A DNA stretch of 64,000 nt from JAAXHF01 sp965242605 (GCA_965242605.1 CBDESS010000004.1:186001-250000); one strand, 5' to 3'; counted from the first letter of the stretch, positions 17,086-26,310 are shown. The notes: generated by a model from the sequence alone, not told the origin. A program made the numbers and translations.

Positions 17086-17874
17086 TCAGACCCCCTTGAA
17101 CTGCGGCATGCTCTTGGTCACATAGGAACGCAGCCCTGCTTGCCCGTCGGCGCTCGAGAACAGACCGGCCTGCAACTCCCGCTCCAGACTCAGCGCCTCA
17201 AACAGGGGCATCTCGCCGCCGGCCTGAACGGCCAGCTTGATCCGTCCGACCGCCTTACTGGCTTTATGGGGCGGGGTGAACTGCCGGGCATAGGCCAGCA
17301 CCTGCGCAAAGTAGTCCTGGGGGTCAAAGATCTCGTGGACCAGTCCCAACTCCTGGGCTTCTTCAAATGAAATCCGACGCCCGGTCACCATGAGTTCCAA
17401 GGCCCGGGCTTTGCCAATATGGCGGGTCAGGCGCTGCGAGCCACCGGTCCCGGGCAGGACGCCCAGCGCAATCTCGGGCAAGCCGACCTGCCCCGCGTCA
17501 CGCCGGGCGAGACGCAGGTCGCAGGCCATCGCAATCCCCAGCCCGCCGCCAACGGCATGGCCGTTGAGGGCGGCAATGACCAGCTTGGGCGTCCGTTCCA
17601 GGCGGTTCAGCGTCTCGTTGGCGTGCAGGCAGAAGTTGTACTTGAACTGGGGCGACACCCGGCTCAGCATCTCGATATCGACCCCTGCCGAAAAGAACGT
17701 GTCACCCACCCCGCGCAACACCAGGACAGACACCTCATCGTCAAACCGGGCGCGCAGAATCGCCCGGTCCAACTCGGTCATCATGGCGTGGGAACAGGTA
17801 TTGGCCGGCGGGTTATCAAATTCGAGAAGCGCAATGCCGTGCCGGGTAGAATAGCGGACGAGGGGCTGCCCCAT
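17086..17874 (-). CDS. Enoyl-CoA hydratase/isomerase (crotonase family)
   Basis: A 262-residue crotonase-fold enzyme acting on acyl-CoA thioesters. Oxyanion-hole segments are visible: FFSAGVDIEML and NGHAVGGGLGIAMACDLRLA. The catalytic-loop region reads GLPEIALGVLPGTGGSQRLTR with glutamate in PEI, as in hydratases. It is not BoxC, which is about twice as long. The start at 17874 has AAGGAGA six bases upstream. It is the first gene of the minus-strand run crotonase - BoxB-like - ligase remnant, so it probably hydrates or opens an aromatic-derived CoA intermediate. Confidence 0.85.
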   Translation of the reverse strand: MGQPLVRYSTRHGIALLEFDNPPANTCSHAMMTELDRAILRARFDDEVSVLVLRGVGDTFFSAGVDIEMLSRVSPQFKYNFCLHANETLNRLERTPKLVIAALNGHAVGGGLGIAMACDLRLARRDAGQVGLPEIALGVLPGTGGSQRLTRHIGKARALELMVTGRRISFEEAQELGLVHEIFDPQDYFAQVLAYARQFTPPHKASKAVGRIKLAVQAGGEMPLFEALSLERELQAGLFSSADGQAGLRSYVTKSMPQFKGV

Positions 17875-17989
17875 GCCTGTCTCCTTCATCATAGCGGGCT
17901 GTATCTTTCTTGTTCTAAAAGCTCGGCGACAAAACCGCAAGGTCGCTCAGAGGAGCGTCTGAGCCTGGCAAAAAAACTTTTCTCACGCC

Positions 17990-18017
17990 TTGACCCCGGT
18001 CTGACGGGGCTTACATT
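17990..18017 (+). promoter_or_regulatory. Candidate sigma70 promoter for the hsp20 pair
   Basis: TTGACC at 17990-17995 and TACATT at 18012-18017 with a 16-bp spacer, 75 bp before the first hsp20 start. The spacer contains a short CCCCG/CGGGG inverted repeat. No CIRCE element or sigma32 consensus was recognised. Confidence 0.45.
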
Positions 18018-18092
18018 TGGCCCAGACAACGAGGCCCGGTCCCCCACAGAGACCGTAAGACATTACTCACAGTCACACGAAAGGAGTTTCTC

Positions 18093-18542
18093 ATGACACG
18101 CTTCCGATTCTCCCCTGAATTCGATCCTCTGAACGCCCTGCTGCGCTTACAGCGCGAGTTTGATCAGGTGTTTGAAAACCCCCGGGGCTTTGACATGAGC
18201 CTGTCGGGACGGGGTGTCTTCCCGCCTGTCAATGTCCTGCAAGACGCCGAGGGCAACTATGTCGTCCGCTTTGAGATGCCCGGCGTGTCGCCCCGGGATA
18301 TCAACATCGAAAGCCACGGCCGCACCCTGGTCCTGAGCGGCAAACGGGACGCCTCGACCGACCACAACGGCGGCTTCCACCGGCGTGAACGGGGCGCGGG
18401 CCAGTTCTCCCGCTCGTTCCAACTCCCGACCGGGCTGGACCTTGACCGGGCCGAGGCTTCCTACAAGCAAGGTATGTTGACCCTCCGCATCCCCAAACAC
18501 GCCGCGGCCAAACCCCGTCAGATCACCATCGAGGCGGCCTAG
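18093..18542 (+). CDS. Hsp20 small heat-shock protein (first of two)
   Basis: A 149-residue small heat-shock protein that would hold unfolding proteins as an ATP-independent oligomeric chaperone in the cytoplasm. The alpha-crystallin domain spans residues ~45-145, with PPVNVLQDAEGNYVVRFEMPGV, the RRERGAGQFSRSFQLP strand, and the A-x-x-x-G-x-L-x-I-type motif ASYKQGMLTLRIPK. The N-terminal arm is short and phenylalanine-rich. AAAGGAG precedes the ATG. It is followed 45 bp later by a second, diverged hsp20, probably on the same transcript; paired sHsps often form mixed oligomers. Confidence 0.92.
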   Translation: MTRFRFSPEFDPLNALLRLQREFDQVFENPRGFDMSLSGRGVFPPVNVLQDAEGNYVVRFEMPGVSPRDINIESHGRTLVLSGKRDASTDHNGGFHRRERGAGQFSRSFQLPTGLDLDRAEASYKQGMLTLRIPKHAAAKPRQITIEAA

Positions 18543-18587
18543 GCCGAGGCGGCCGCCCAAACCGTACACAAGGAGGAGGATAGACCC

Positions 18588-18980
18588 ATGACAGAACTGA
18601 CCACCCAGCAGAAACAAGAGGTGCAAGCCGAAGAACAGACCCGACCGGGCCGGACCTACCTGCCGCCGGTCGATATCTTCGAGACCGCTAACGCCCTGTG
18701 GCTGCGGGCCGACATGCCCGGTGTGCAGGAGGACTCCATCGAGGTCCATGTGGACAGCAACGCGCTGTCGATTGAGGGCCGGGTTGGCCTGGAAGACTAC
18801 CAGGACTTAGCCCCGGTCTACACCGAGTACCGGGTCGGCAACTACCAGCGCCGTTTCACCCTGTCCAAGGCGATTGACACCGACAAAATCCACGCCCGTC
18901 TGACCGATGGCGTACTGGAACTCGAACTGCCCAAGACCGAGAGCGCTAAACCCCGGCGGATTGCCATCCAGACCGGCTGA
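18588..18980 (+). CDS. Hsp20 small heat-shock protein (second of two)
   Basis: A 130-residue alpha-crystallin protein with a glutamine/glutamate-rich leader instead of the usual hydrophobic N-terminal arm. The core shows LPPVDIFETANALWLRADMPGV, EYRVGNYQRRFTLSKAID and the G-x-L-x-L motif DGVLELELPK. It belongs to the class-A/C-like mixed sHsp pairs common in environmental bacteria. AAGGAGGA lies 9 bp before the ATG. The gene ends just before a perfect 17-bp inverted repeat, which may end its transcript. Confidence 0.92.
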   Translation: MTELTTQQKQEVQAEEQTRPGRTYLPPVDIFETANALWLRADMPGVQEDSIEVHVDSNALSIEGRVGLEDYQDLAPVYTEYRVGNYQRRFTLSKAIDTDKIHARLTDGVLELELPKTESAKPRRIAIQTG

Positions 18981-18994
18981 CAGCCCCACCGGGC

Positions 18995-19038
18995 GCACAT
19001 CCCGCACAGGAGCCACACGGTTCCTGTGCGGGATGTGC
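18995..19038. terminator. Perfect 17-bp inverted repeat overlapping a downstream -10 element
   Basis: The arm GCACATCCCGCACAGGA at 18995-19011 is exactly complementary to 19022-19038 with a 10-base loop. The hairpin sits 15 bp after the second hsp20 stop, so it can act as a terminator, but there is no T-run. Its right arm merges into TGCTACAAT at 19036-19044, so it could also be an operator. Confidence 0.65.
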
Positions 19039-19044
19039 TACAAT
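19036..19044 (+). promoter_or_regulatory. Extended -10 promoter (TGCTACAAT) for the decarboxylase
   Basis: A TGn-TACAAT extended -10 ends 7 bp before the ATG at 19052, placing the expected transcript start at or beside the start codon. This implies a leaderless mRNA. No good -35 is present. The same TGCTACAAT appears ahead of the ThDP gene. Confidence 0.5.
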
Positions 19045-19051
19045 GCCGCCT

Positions 19052-20491
19052 ATGGATACCGTCAGAGGCCCGAGCCCCGCCGAACTCCGCCACGCTCTCC
19101 ACGAGGCCGCCGACTGGGTAGCCGCCTACCTCGACACGGTTGAGGATCGGCCCGTTCTGGCTCAGGTTTCGCCCGGTCAGATTGCCGCCACCCTGCCCGA
19201 CTCAGCCCCCCAACACGGCGAGTCGCTAGAGACGATTCTCCACGACATTGATCGCCTGCTCCTGCCCGGTATCACCCACTGGAACCATCCCGCGTTTTTT
19301 GCCTATTTTGGCATCAGCGGCTCTGGGCCGGGCATTGTGGGCGAGTTGATATCCGCCGCCCTCAACGTCAACGCCATGCTGTGGCGGACCTCGCCAGCCG
19401 CCACCGAGTTGGAGCAGCGTACCCTGAGCTGGGTAGCCCAGATGCTGGGCCTGCCCGACTCCTGGTTCGGGGAAATCACCGACACCGCCTCGGCCTCAAG
19501 CCTGTACGCCCTGGCCGCGGCCCGAGAAGCGGCCGGTCTTGATATCCGCGACAGAGGCATGGCCGGTCGAACCGACCTGCCGCCCCTGGCCGTATACGGC
19601 TCAACCCAAACCCACAGCTCTATTGATAAGGCCGCCATCGCCCTCGGCATCGGTCGGCAGTGGACCCGCCGGATTGAAACGGACGCCGAGTTCCGGCTGC
19701 GCCCGGCCCGGCTCGAAGCGGCCATCCGCACCGATAGGGCGGCCGGCGTCAAACCGCTGGCCGTGGTCGCCACCGTCGGCACCACCTCATCAACCAGCAT
19801 CGATCCCGTCCCGGCCATTGCCGACATTTGTGATCGTTATGGGGTATGGCTGCACGTTGACGCGGCCTACGGCGGGGCCGCGGCCCTCGTTCCCTCCCAT
19901 CGGACGGTTCTGGCCGGCTGCGAGCGGGCTGACTCATTTGTCACCAACCCCCACAAATGGCTGCTGACCCCGATTGATTGCAGTCTGCTCTACACCCGCC
20001 GGCCGGACGACTTGAAACGCGCCTTCTCGCTGGTTGCCGAGTATCTACGGACCGATGAGGCCGAGGTCGTCAACCTGATGGACTACGGTTTGTCGCTCGG
20101 CCGCCGGTTTCGGGCCCTCAAGCTGTGGATGGTCATCCGCGCCTATGGACGCCAGGGCCTGGCCCGGATCATTGAGGGCCATATCCAGTCCGCCCAGTGG
20201 CTGGCGGCCCAGGTCGATGCCACACCGGGCTGGCAGCGCTTGGCCCCAGTTCCCTTTTCAACCGTGTGTTTCTGTCATCGCCGGCCTGGAGAAACCGGGC
20301 TTGAAGCCCACAACGCGGCCATCGTAGAGGCCGTCAACGCCAGCGGCAAAGCGTTTGTGTCCCACACCAAGCTGAACGATCAGTACGCCATCCGGGTCGC
20401 CATCGGCAATCAACACACCAGCCGGGCCCATGTCAAACAACTCTGGGCGCTGCTGCGCCAAGTCGCCGGCTCAAGGAATAGCCGGCGGTGA
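19052..20491 (+). CDS. Group II PLP-dependent amino-acid decarboxylase
   Basis: A 479-residue fold-type I PLP enzyme of the aromatic-L-amino-acid / glutamate decarboxylase group. HVDAAYGG holds the aspartate that pairs with the PLP ring nitrogen, and NPHKWLLTP near residue 308 holds the Schiff-base lysine. THWNHPAFFAYF and the TASASSLYAL region (where typical enzymes have TSGGSEA) shape the active site. Likely substrates are aromatic amino acids, giving amines, but aldehyde-forming variants exist in this family. The ATG at 19052 is preferred over one at 19043 that overlaps the -10 box. It is convergent with the VWA gene. Confidence 0.85.
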   Translation: MDTVRGPSPAELRHALHEAADWVAAYLDTVEDRPVLAQVSPGQIAATLPDSAPQHGESLETILHDIDRLLLPGITHWNHPAFFAYFGISGSGPGIVGELISAALNVNAMLWRTSPAATELEQRTLSWVAQMLGLPDSWFGEITDTASASSLYALAAAREAAGLDIRDRGMAGRTDLPPLAVYGSTQTHSSIDKAAIALGIGRQWTRRIETDAEFRLRPARLEAAIRTDRAAGVKPLAVVATVGTTSSTSIDPVPAIADICDRYGVWLHVDAAYGGAAALVPSHRTVLAGCERADSFVTNPHKWLLTPIDCSLLYTRRPDDLKRAFSLVAEYLRTDEAEVVNLMDYGLSLGRRFRALKLWMVIRAYGRQGLARIIEGHIQSAQWLAAQVDATPGWQRLAPVPFSTVCFCHRRPGETGLEAHNAAIVEAVNASGKAFVSHTKLNDQYAIRVAIGNQHTSRAHVKQLWALLRQVAGSRNSRR

Positions 20492-20534
20492 GGAGCCGGA
20501 GTATCCACAATTGTCTTCCACGCAGCGAAACGGT

Positions 20535-23276
20535 CTAATGCAGGTCTCTTGCCCAACCACGCATTGTGAGCTCTTGGGCGCGGATGTGGCGCTGGTATAT
20601 CTTGGGCAGCTGAGACGGCAGCGACAGCACATCTTCAATGACCATATAGCGCGACGGTGCGCACATCTCCCGCAGATAGTCATGGCCAGCCTTATCAACC
20701 GTGATGCAGAACGACAGGATGCCGCTCCGTTCCGCCTCACGCAGAGCCATCATGGTGTCTCGAATGCCATACGTCGGCGTGTGGGGCTCACGGCCATAGT
20801 CAGCATCTTCGGGGTAGCCGTCACTCAGCAGAATGAGAACCTTGCCACGGCTCGACAGGTCTTTCAGCTTGCGCGTGGCGTGCCGGACGGCCGCGCCCAT
20901 CCGCGTACTGCGCTGGGGAGCCAGGGCGCTGATGCGGCCTTTGACATCTGATGACAGGGATTCGACAAAGGTCTTGACCGGGTAGACATCAACATGCTTG
21001 CGGCCGCTGCTCGAAAAGCCGTAAATCGCATAGGTATCGCCAATCTCTTCCAGGGCCGAGGACAACAGCACGACCGATTCTTTGAGGATGTCAATGATCC
21101 GCATCTCCTCAGGTTCGGCGGTGGCGGCCGCGACCCGGGCGTCGGTTGAAGCGCTCAGGTCCACCAGGAACAGGGCCGAGACATCCCGGTCGGTCGGCTG
21201 ACGGGCGGCATAAATTCTGGGGGAAGGCGGCACGCCGGTCATCAGATCAACCCGCGCACCAACCGCGGCTTCCAGGTCAATCTCTTCCCCGTCTTCCAGG
21301 CCCTTGACCTTGTGGTACAGCTTTGGCCGCAAGCGCTGAAACTCGCGCTTGATCTCCTTCATCACATCGCCGTAGGCGGCCGTGGTACTGGTGAAAAAGG
21401 CCCCTTCATCGCCGACGAGGGGCACCTCGCGTACATCGCACCAGTGCGAGCGATAGTCGTCAATCAAAAAATCCCATTCATCATACACATACCGCACCCC
21501 GGCCGAGGTGAGCCGCTGGCGGTTCCTGGCCTTTTTCTGCTTGGGCTGGAACTCTTCTTCGACGCCTTCTCCGTCCGGGTCGCCAAACAGGCTGAAGGTT
21601 TTGCCGTTTTCGGGGCGCGGTTGCGGGCGGCGGTGTTCCTTCTGGTGGGTGCTGAGCCGGGCGATGATCTTGCGCAGCATAGCCTGTTCTTCGGCTGACA
21701 GGCTCTCGGCGCTGCGCGGCCCCTGGTTCAACTCGTCCTCCAGAGGCACAAAGCGGGCCGACTCGTCTTCCACCAGCTCGGCCAAGCGCTTTTTTTGTGA
21801 CTGATGTGGCTCTGCGGCTTGCGGCCGGGCGGCGCTGTCCATCACCTGCGCGTACAACTCGGTAGCCAGCAGCAAGGACTCGTCGGCCGAGCCGGCCTTG
21901 GTCAGCTCGGGCCACAGCGCCTTGGGCAGCCGCGGCAGGAGCATGGACAGGGCCGCGGGGTAGAGCTGGGTCTGTTCGTCGGCCCAGGCCAGGTCCTCTC
22001 GCAGACCCCGGTAGGCGGCGGTGAGGTGAGCCGTCACCCGCTTGCTCTCAATATAACCGAACAGCGCCTCGATCTGTCTGGGCTGGGGAAAAAGCTGGAA
22101 AAAGTCGAACAGGTTATCCGGCGGCTCGGCTCCCGAGGCTAACAGCAGGTGGACGGCGGGTGACAGAGACGGCCACAGCCCGGCGATATCAATCGCATAC
22201 GTCCCACACGCTACCCGGCCGGCCTGCTGCGCGGCCATGACCCGCAGCAGACGAAAGTTTTCTTCATACGTTGGAAAGGCCTCGACCCACATCGGCAGGG
22301 GCAACAGGGCCTCGTCCTCTAAACCGAGGGGTGGCGGAAAGCTCAGCGTCTCGGTTTCGGTCAGGCTATAGGTCGCACCGCCCAGCATGTGCAGATATTT
22401 CAGCAGCACGCCGTGGACATCGCTCAGCATGACGGCCGGCACCGTCCCGCGTAGCATCAGCAGGCTGGTCCGTGACTCCAGGGCAAAATACGCCTCTGCG
22501 GCTTCGGGCCGACGGCGGGCCAGCTCTTCGCCGGCCGTGATCCAGCTCAACACCCCCTGCTCGCCGACCTCGTCATAGGCCTGGCCCAACACCCGGAACA
22601 GCCGGGCGACGCCGGTTGGAACACATTGGGCCAACTGCCCGATCCGTTCCAGCAGCGCGCGACAGGTCTCGAGCGGGAGGAAGCGCAGGGTCGAGCTCAA
22701 CAAAGTCACCGACACCGGCAGGGGTTCGGGGTCGAAGCTCACCCCGGCCTGGATGCAGCGCAAGTAGGTCGCCCGCAGCGCAGCCGGAATCAGCTCGCAC
22801 GCGCGTGGCAAGGCCCGGTACAGCGCGACCGCGGCCGCGGGTGAGTGGTAGACCGCGTTACGGACGAGCCGATAACAGTTCAGCCGCTCAGACTGCTCCA
22901 ACTCGGTCAAGCCGTCCGGCAGGCTGCTAAACACCCGCGGCGGGTCAACCCCGCCAATATCAAACGCCAGGCGGGACCACTCGTTCAGGTCGCCCTGGCT
23001 CAGCCCGGCCAAGACCTGTGGAGTAGACCGAAAAAAGGCCGCCGCCAGATGGGCGTTCTTGCCCCGGTCGGCGGTCAAGCCCCGGCGGCCGTATTCCACC
23101 CAACCCTGGAGATGACCGTGCATCCAGCGCTCAAGCCTCGCAGTCTCCACCTGTCCCAGCGCGTCCAGCAACGCTGTCTGCCAGGCCACAGGCAGGTCGG
23201 CCAGGATGGCGGTCAGCCCTTGCCGGGCGGTCTCGCTCAAGCGGCTCTGGTTGAGGCCAACGGTATCTGATGTCAT
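20535..23276 (-). CDS. Large VWA-domain protein of the NorD/CbbO type
   Basis: A ~913-residue protein ending in a von Willebrand factor A domain with a complete MIDAS: DLSAST, a threonine/serine in RSTRMGAAVRHA, and LLSDGYPED. The long helical N-terminal part (about 600 residues) and a charged linker (EHRRPQPRPENGK, then EEEFQPKQKKARNR) are typical of NorD/CbbO proteins, which work with MoxR-type AAA+ ATPases (NorQ/CbbQ) to insert metals or remodel enzymes. No MoxR partner or nor/cbb gene is in the window. The start at 23276 is provisional, with another ATG nine codons upstream. It is convergent with the decarboxylase. Confidence 0.8.
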   Translation of the reverse strand: MTSDTVGLNQSRLSETARQGLTAILADLPVAWQTALLDALGQVETARLERWMHGHLQGWVEYGRRGLTADRGKNAHLAAAFFRSTPQVLAGLSQGDLNEWSRLAFDIGGVDPPRVFSSLPDGLTELEQSERLNCYRLVRNAVYHSPAAAVALYRALPRACELIPAALRATYLRCIQAGVSFDPEPLPVSVTLLSSTLRFLPLETCRALLERIGQLAQCVPTGVARLFRVLGQAYDEVGEQGVLSWITAGEELARRRPEAAEAYFALESRTSLLMLRGTVPAVMLSDVHGVLLKYLHMLGGATYSLTETETLSFPPPLGLEDEALLPLPMWVEAFPTYEENFRLLRVMAAQQAGRVACGTYAIDIAGLWPSLSPAVHLLLASGAEPPDNLFDFFQLFPQPRQIEALFGYIESKRVTAHLTAAYRGLREDLAWADEQTQLYPAALSMLLPRLPKALWPELTKAGSADESLLLATELYAQVMDSAARPQAAEPHQSQKKRLAELVEDESARFVPLEDELNQGPRSAESLSAEEQAMLRKIIARLSTHQKEHRRPQPRPENGKTFSLFGDPDGEGVEEEFQPKQKKARNRQRLTSAGVRYVYDEWDFLIDDYRSHWCDVREVPLVGDEGAFFTSTTAAYGDVMKEIKREFQRLRPKLYHKVKGLEDGEEIDLEAAVGARVDLMTGVPPSPRIYAARQPTDRDVSALFLVDLSASTDARVAAATAEPEEMRIIDILKESVVLLSSALEEIGDTYAIYGFSSSGRKHVDVYPVKTFVESLSSDVKGRISALAPQRSTRMGAAVRHATRKLKDLSSRGKVLILLSDGYPEDADYGREPHTPTYGIRDTMMALREAERSGILSFCITVDKAGHDYLREMCAPSRYMVIEDVLSLPSQLPKIYQRHIRAQELTMRGWARDLH

Positions 23277-23490
23277 GTGCCGCGTATCTGTCGGTGAGAG
23301 CATGCCTGCGGATGTATAAGAACCCTGGCAAGAGGGCAAGAGAAAGTCGGGGCATGCCTCACCGCGCAATGCGCCGCCCGCTTCCGGCCCGGCTGACGCC
23401 CGCCTCCCTCGCTCTCGCCGGGGGATAGTCCCACTCGTCGTAGACATAGTGGAGAGCACGGGTCGTCCGCTCTCAGAGCACGTCCGCTCC

Positions 23491-24798
23491 TCACGCCGCG
23501 GACCGCGCCGCCCGCTGGCCCTCTTCCACATCAACCCAGTACAGCAGCAGGCCACCCACGGCAAAAAACGCCACCAGGGCCAGGATAGCCATCCGGCTCG
23601 ATCCCGTTGCCAGGGTCAGCACGGCAAAAACAGCCGGTCCAAAAATGCCGGCGAATTTCTCGCACACGGCAAAAAAGCCGAAGAACTCGCTTGAGCGCTG
23701 GCGGGGAATCAGACTGGCGAAGAGCGAGCGGCTGAGCGCCTGACAGCCCCCCTGGACCAGGCCGACCAGAATCGCCAGCAGGTAGAAGTGGAGAGCCGTA
23801 GACATGAAATAGCCAATGACACTCACGAGCACATACACGCCCAAGGCCAGAAAGATGCCGGCCTTGGCACCGATGCGGGCGGCCAGGTGGCCAAAGCCAA
23901 AGGCGGCCGGAATCCCGATGAACTGGACCAGCAGAATGGCCGAGATGAGAACGCCCTGAGACAGCCCGATCTCGCTGCCATAAATGGCCGCCATGCGGAT
24001 AATCGTGCCGACCCCGTCGTTGTAAATGACAAAAGCCAGCAGCAGCAGCCCGGCGTTTTTGTACACCCGGAGTTCACCGCCGGAGTGACGCAGCCGGCCG
24101 AACACCCCGCCCAGCCCGGGGCCGGACCGTGGACGGGACGAACGGCCCGGCTCGGCAACCCGGCGCAGCAGGGGCATTGAGAAGGCCAGCCACCACACCG
24201 CCACACTCACAAAAGACAGACGGCTGGCGGCCGCGGCATCGGCCAGGCCGAACCAGTGCGGGAACTGAATCCAGGCCAGATTGAGGGCCAGCAGCAGGCC
24301 GCCACCCAGATAGCCGAGCGCGTAGCCGGCGGTCGAGACCTGATCGATCTCGTCGGCCCGAGCCAGATGGGGCAGCAGCGCGTCGTAGAAAATCATACTG
24401 CCCGACACCCCGATATTGGCGACCACAAACAGGACCGCGGCGAGCTGCCAGTCGCCGCTGTACACCCCGCCCAGGCCGGCGGTGGCACACACCCCACAAC
24501 CCAGAAAAACGGCCAAGAGCTTTTTGCGGATCGCCGCCGCATCGGCCCACGCGCCGAGGAGTGGCGCGCATACCGCGATCAGCACCAGGGCGACGGTAGT
24601 CATCGTTGCGTAGCGGGCGGTGGCCACCTCGGACGGCACGTCAACCGATGCCACCGCACTGAAATAGATCGGAAAGACGGCGGCAACGACAGTGGTGAAA
24701 AAAGCCGAGTTGGCCCAGTCGTACAGCGCCCAGGCGCGCAGCTCGGGCCGGCCCAGCCCGAGCGCAGTCAGCCGCTCAGCACTCCAGCGCACGGCCAA
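23491..24798 (-). CDS. MFS transporter, Atg22/UMF1-like
   Basis: A 435-residue membrane protein with ~12 hydrophobic helices. The N-terminal ALYDWANSAFFTTVVAAVFP and LGAWADAAAIRKK are hallmarks of the bacterial Atg22-like (UMF1) branch of MFS, and QALSRSLFASLIP is a conserved later motif. Fungal relatives export amino acids from the vacuole; bacterial cargo is not established. About 214 bp separate it from the VWA gene downstream and 155 bp from the YihY gene upstream, with no other gene seen in either gap. Confidence 0.82.
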   Translation of the reverse strand: MAVRWSAERLTALGLGRPELRAWALYDWANSAFFTTVVAAVFPIYFSAVASVDVPSEVATARYATMTTVALVLIAVCAPLLGAWADAAAIRKKLLAVFLGCGVCATAGLGGVYSGDWQLAAVLFVVANIGVSGSMIFYDALLPHLARADEIDQVSTAGYALGYLGGGLLLALNLAWIQFPHWFGLADAAAASRLSFVSVAVWWLAFSMPLLRRVAEPGRSSRPRSGPGLGGVFGRLRHSGGELRVYKNAGLLLLAFVIYNDGVGTIIRMAAIYGSEIGLSQGVLISAILLVQFIGIPAAFGFGHLAARIGAKAGIFLALGVYVLVSVIGYFMSTALHFYLLAILVGLVQGGCQALSRSLFASLIPRQRSSEFFGFFAVCEKFAGIFGPAVFAVLTLATGSSRMAILALVAFFAVGGLLLYWVDVEEGQRAARSAA

Positions 24799-24953
24799 TA
24801 CGCCCGAAAATGGCGGCCGTAGTGCTCGTCCCGCCGCTCAGCACGGTCGCCCGACCGCAAAGCTCCTGCATACACCGGCTCCTTAGCCCTCGTCAGAGGC
24901 GGGGCGAGTGTAGCCCACGCGCCGGCACAAGGCAATCTGTCGGTGGGATGCTG

Positions 24954-26216
24954 CTAAGGCGTGCAGCGGAGGGTCTCGTCCGTTTCTCTACAGAGGTCGC
25001 CCAGGCTGAGGCCGGCCAGGGCTTGCTGAACGGCCCGGTCCCGTCGCTGCAAGACGCCCGCCAGCGGGTCAGCGTCTTCAGCCGGGGGGCCGGTCCCACG
25101 CAGGACATCGAGAATCTCGACCAGACTGACCCGCTCCGGCGGCCGGGCCAGCGTGATCCAGGCCGGCTCGGTCGCCCGGAGCAGGATGGCGTTGTCCACA
25201 AATCGCTCAAGACAGTCCTCAAGACGCGACAGCGGGGCCTGAAGACAGGCCGCCAACTGGGCCGCCGACCAGGGCGGCTGGCCGGCCAGCGCCCGGCGGC
25301 CGACCGCGGTCAGCAGGGCCAGCGCCAGCCGCTCACGCGCCGCATAGCTGTCGGGCCGGTCCGCCTCCTTTTTGAAATAGTCGGCTGGATGCTGGTGGAA
25401 GTAGGCGACTTCGGCCCCGACGAGGACAATCAGCCAGCCGACATACAGCCACAGCAGGGACAGGATCAGCACGGCAAAGCTGGAGTAAATGGCCGCATAG
25501 CGGGCCGAGCCGGCAAAAAAGGCGGCAAACACCATGCCGGCCAACTGCCAGGCCAAGCCGGCCACCGCGCCGCCGACCAGGGCCGAGCGGAGCGACACCC
25601 AGGTATAGGGCACAAACCGATAGAGGAAGGTGAAGGCCAGGCATAACAGCAGCAGGCGCGTGCCGCGGGTGGCCAGAAGCGGGCCGAAGGTCTGGAGTTC
25701 CATGACCCGCTGGACCAGCCAATAACTCTGCACCGAGGCGATCAGGGTCAGGCCCATAAAGACCAGCACTGAGCCGATCAACAGCGCACTCAGGTAGCCG
25801 CTCAGCCGCTGGCCCCAGCCGCGCGGACGGCGCACCTTCCAAATCCGATTCAGCGCGCTTTCGATCTCGCCGACCAGAAAAATCACGGTATAGAAGAGGG
25901 TGACGACGCCGACAACACCGAGGACGCCGACCTGGATGTTGTTCACCACCTCGATCACCCGGCGCGCGACCTCAACACCCTCTGGCCCGAGAGCCTCAAA
26001 AGCCTGGATCAGAAACGGCTCGATCTGATTTTGGACGCCAAACGCTTTTAAGACCGCAAACGTCACCGCCAGCGACGGGATCAGGGCCAGCAGCATGGCG
26101 TAGGTCAGACCCATCGCTTGCAGATGCAGCAGGTCTTCACGCAGCCGCCAGCCGGCAACCTTGAAAAAATGGCTCAGGTGGACGGTCAAGCGGGCCACGG
26201 CCGGCGAGTGCAGCAC
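24954..26216 (-). CDS. YihY/BrkB-family membrane protein
   Basis: A 420-residue protein whose first ~290 residues are the six-helix YihY/virulence-factor-BrkB domain: GLTYAMLLALIPSLAVTFAVL, FYTVIFLVGEIESALNRIWKV, and RYAAIYSSFAVLILSLLWLYVGW, followed by VLVGAEVAYF. The C-terminal ~110 residues resemble a winged-helix-like soluble domain. The family is often called ribonuclease BN-like, but that activity is not supported. The proposed GTG at 26216 lies 7 bp after a TATACT -10 box, suggesting a leaderless start. The frame stays open back through the upstream repeats, but that is a by-product of the repeats. Confidence 0.75.
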   Translation of the reverse strand: MLHSPAVARLTVHLSHFFKVAGWRLREDLLHLQAMGLTYAMLLALIPSLAVTFAVLKAFGVQNQIEPFLIQAFEALGPEGVEVARRVIEVVNNIQVGVLGVVGVVTLFYTVIFLVGEIESALNRIWKVRRPRGWGQRLSGYLSALLIGSVLVFMGLTLIASVQSYWLVQRVMELQTFGPLLATRGTRLLLLCLAFTFLYRFVPYTWVSLRSALVGGAVAGLAWQLAGMVFAAFFAGSARYAAIYSSFAVLILSLLWLYVGWLIVLVGAEVAYFHQHPADYFKKEADRPDSYAARERLALALLTAVGRRALAGQPPWSAAQLAACLQAPLSRLEDCLERFVDNAILLRATEPAWITLARPPERVSLVEILDVLRGTGPPAEDADPLAGVLQRRDRAVQQALAGLSLGDLCRETDETLRCTP

Positions 26217-26222
26217 CCGGCC

Positions 26223-26228
26223 AGTATA
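26223..26228 (-). promoter_or_regulatory. TATACT -10 box for the YihY gene
   Basis: TATACT on the minus strand ends 7 bp before the proposed GTG start, with no convincing -35. It implies transcription begins almost at the start codon. Confidence 0.35.
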
Positions 26229-26310
26229 GCAGACAGGCCGCCAAACCGAAGAGGCGCGGCAACGTCTCTCGGTGGTATTGACATATACCACCAAATCAGG
26301 TTCTATCAGG

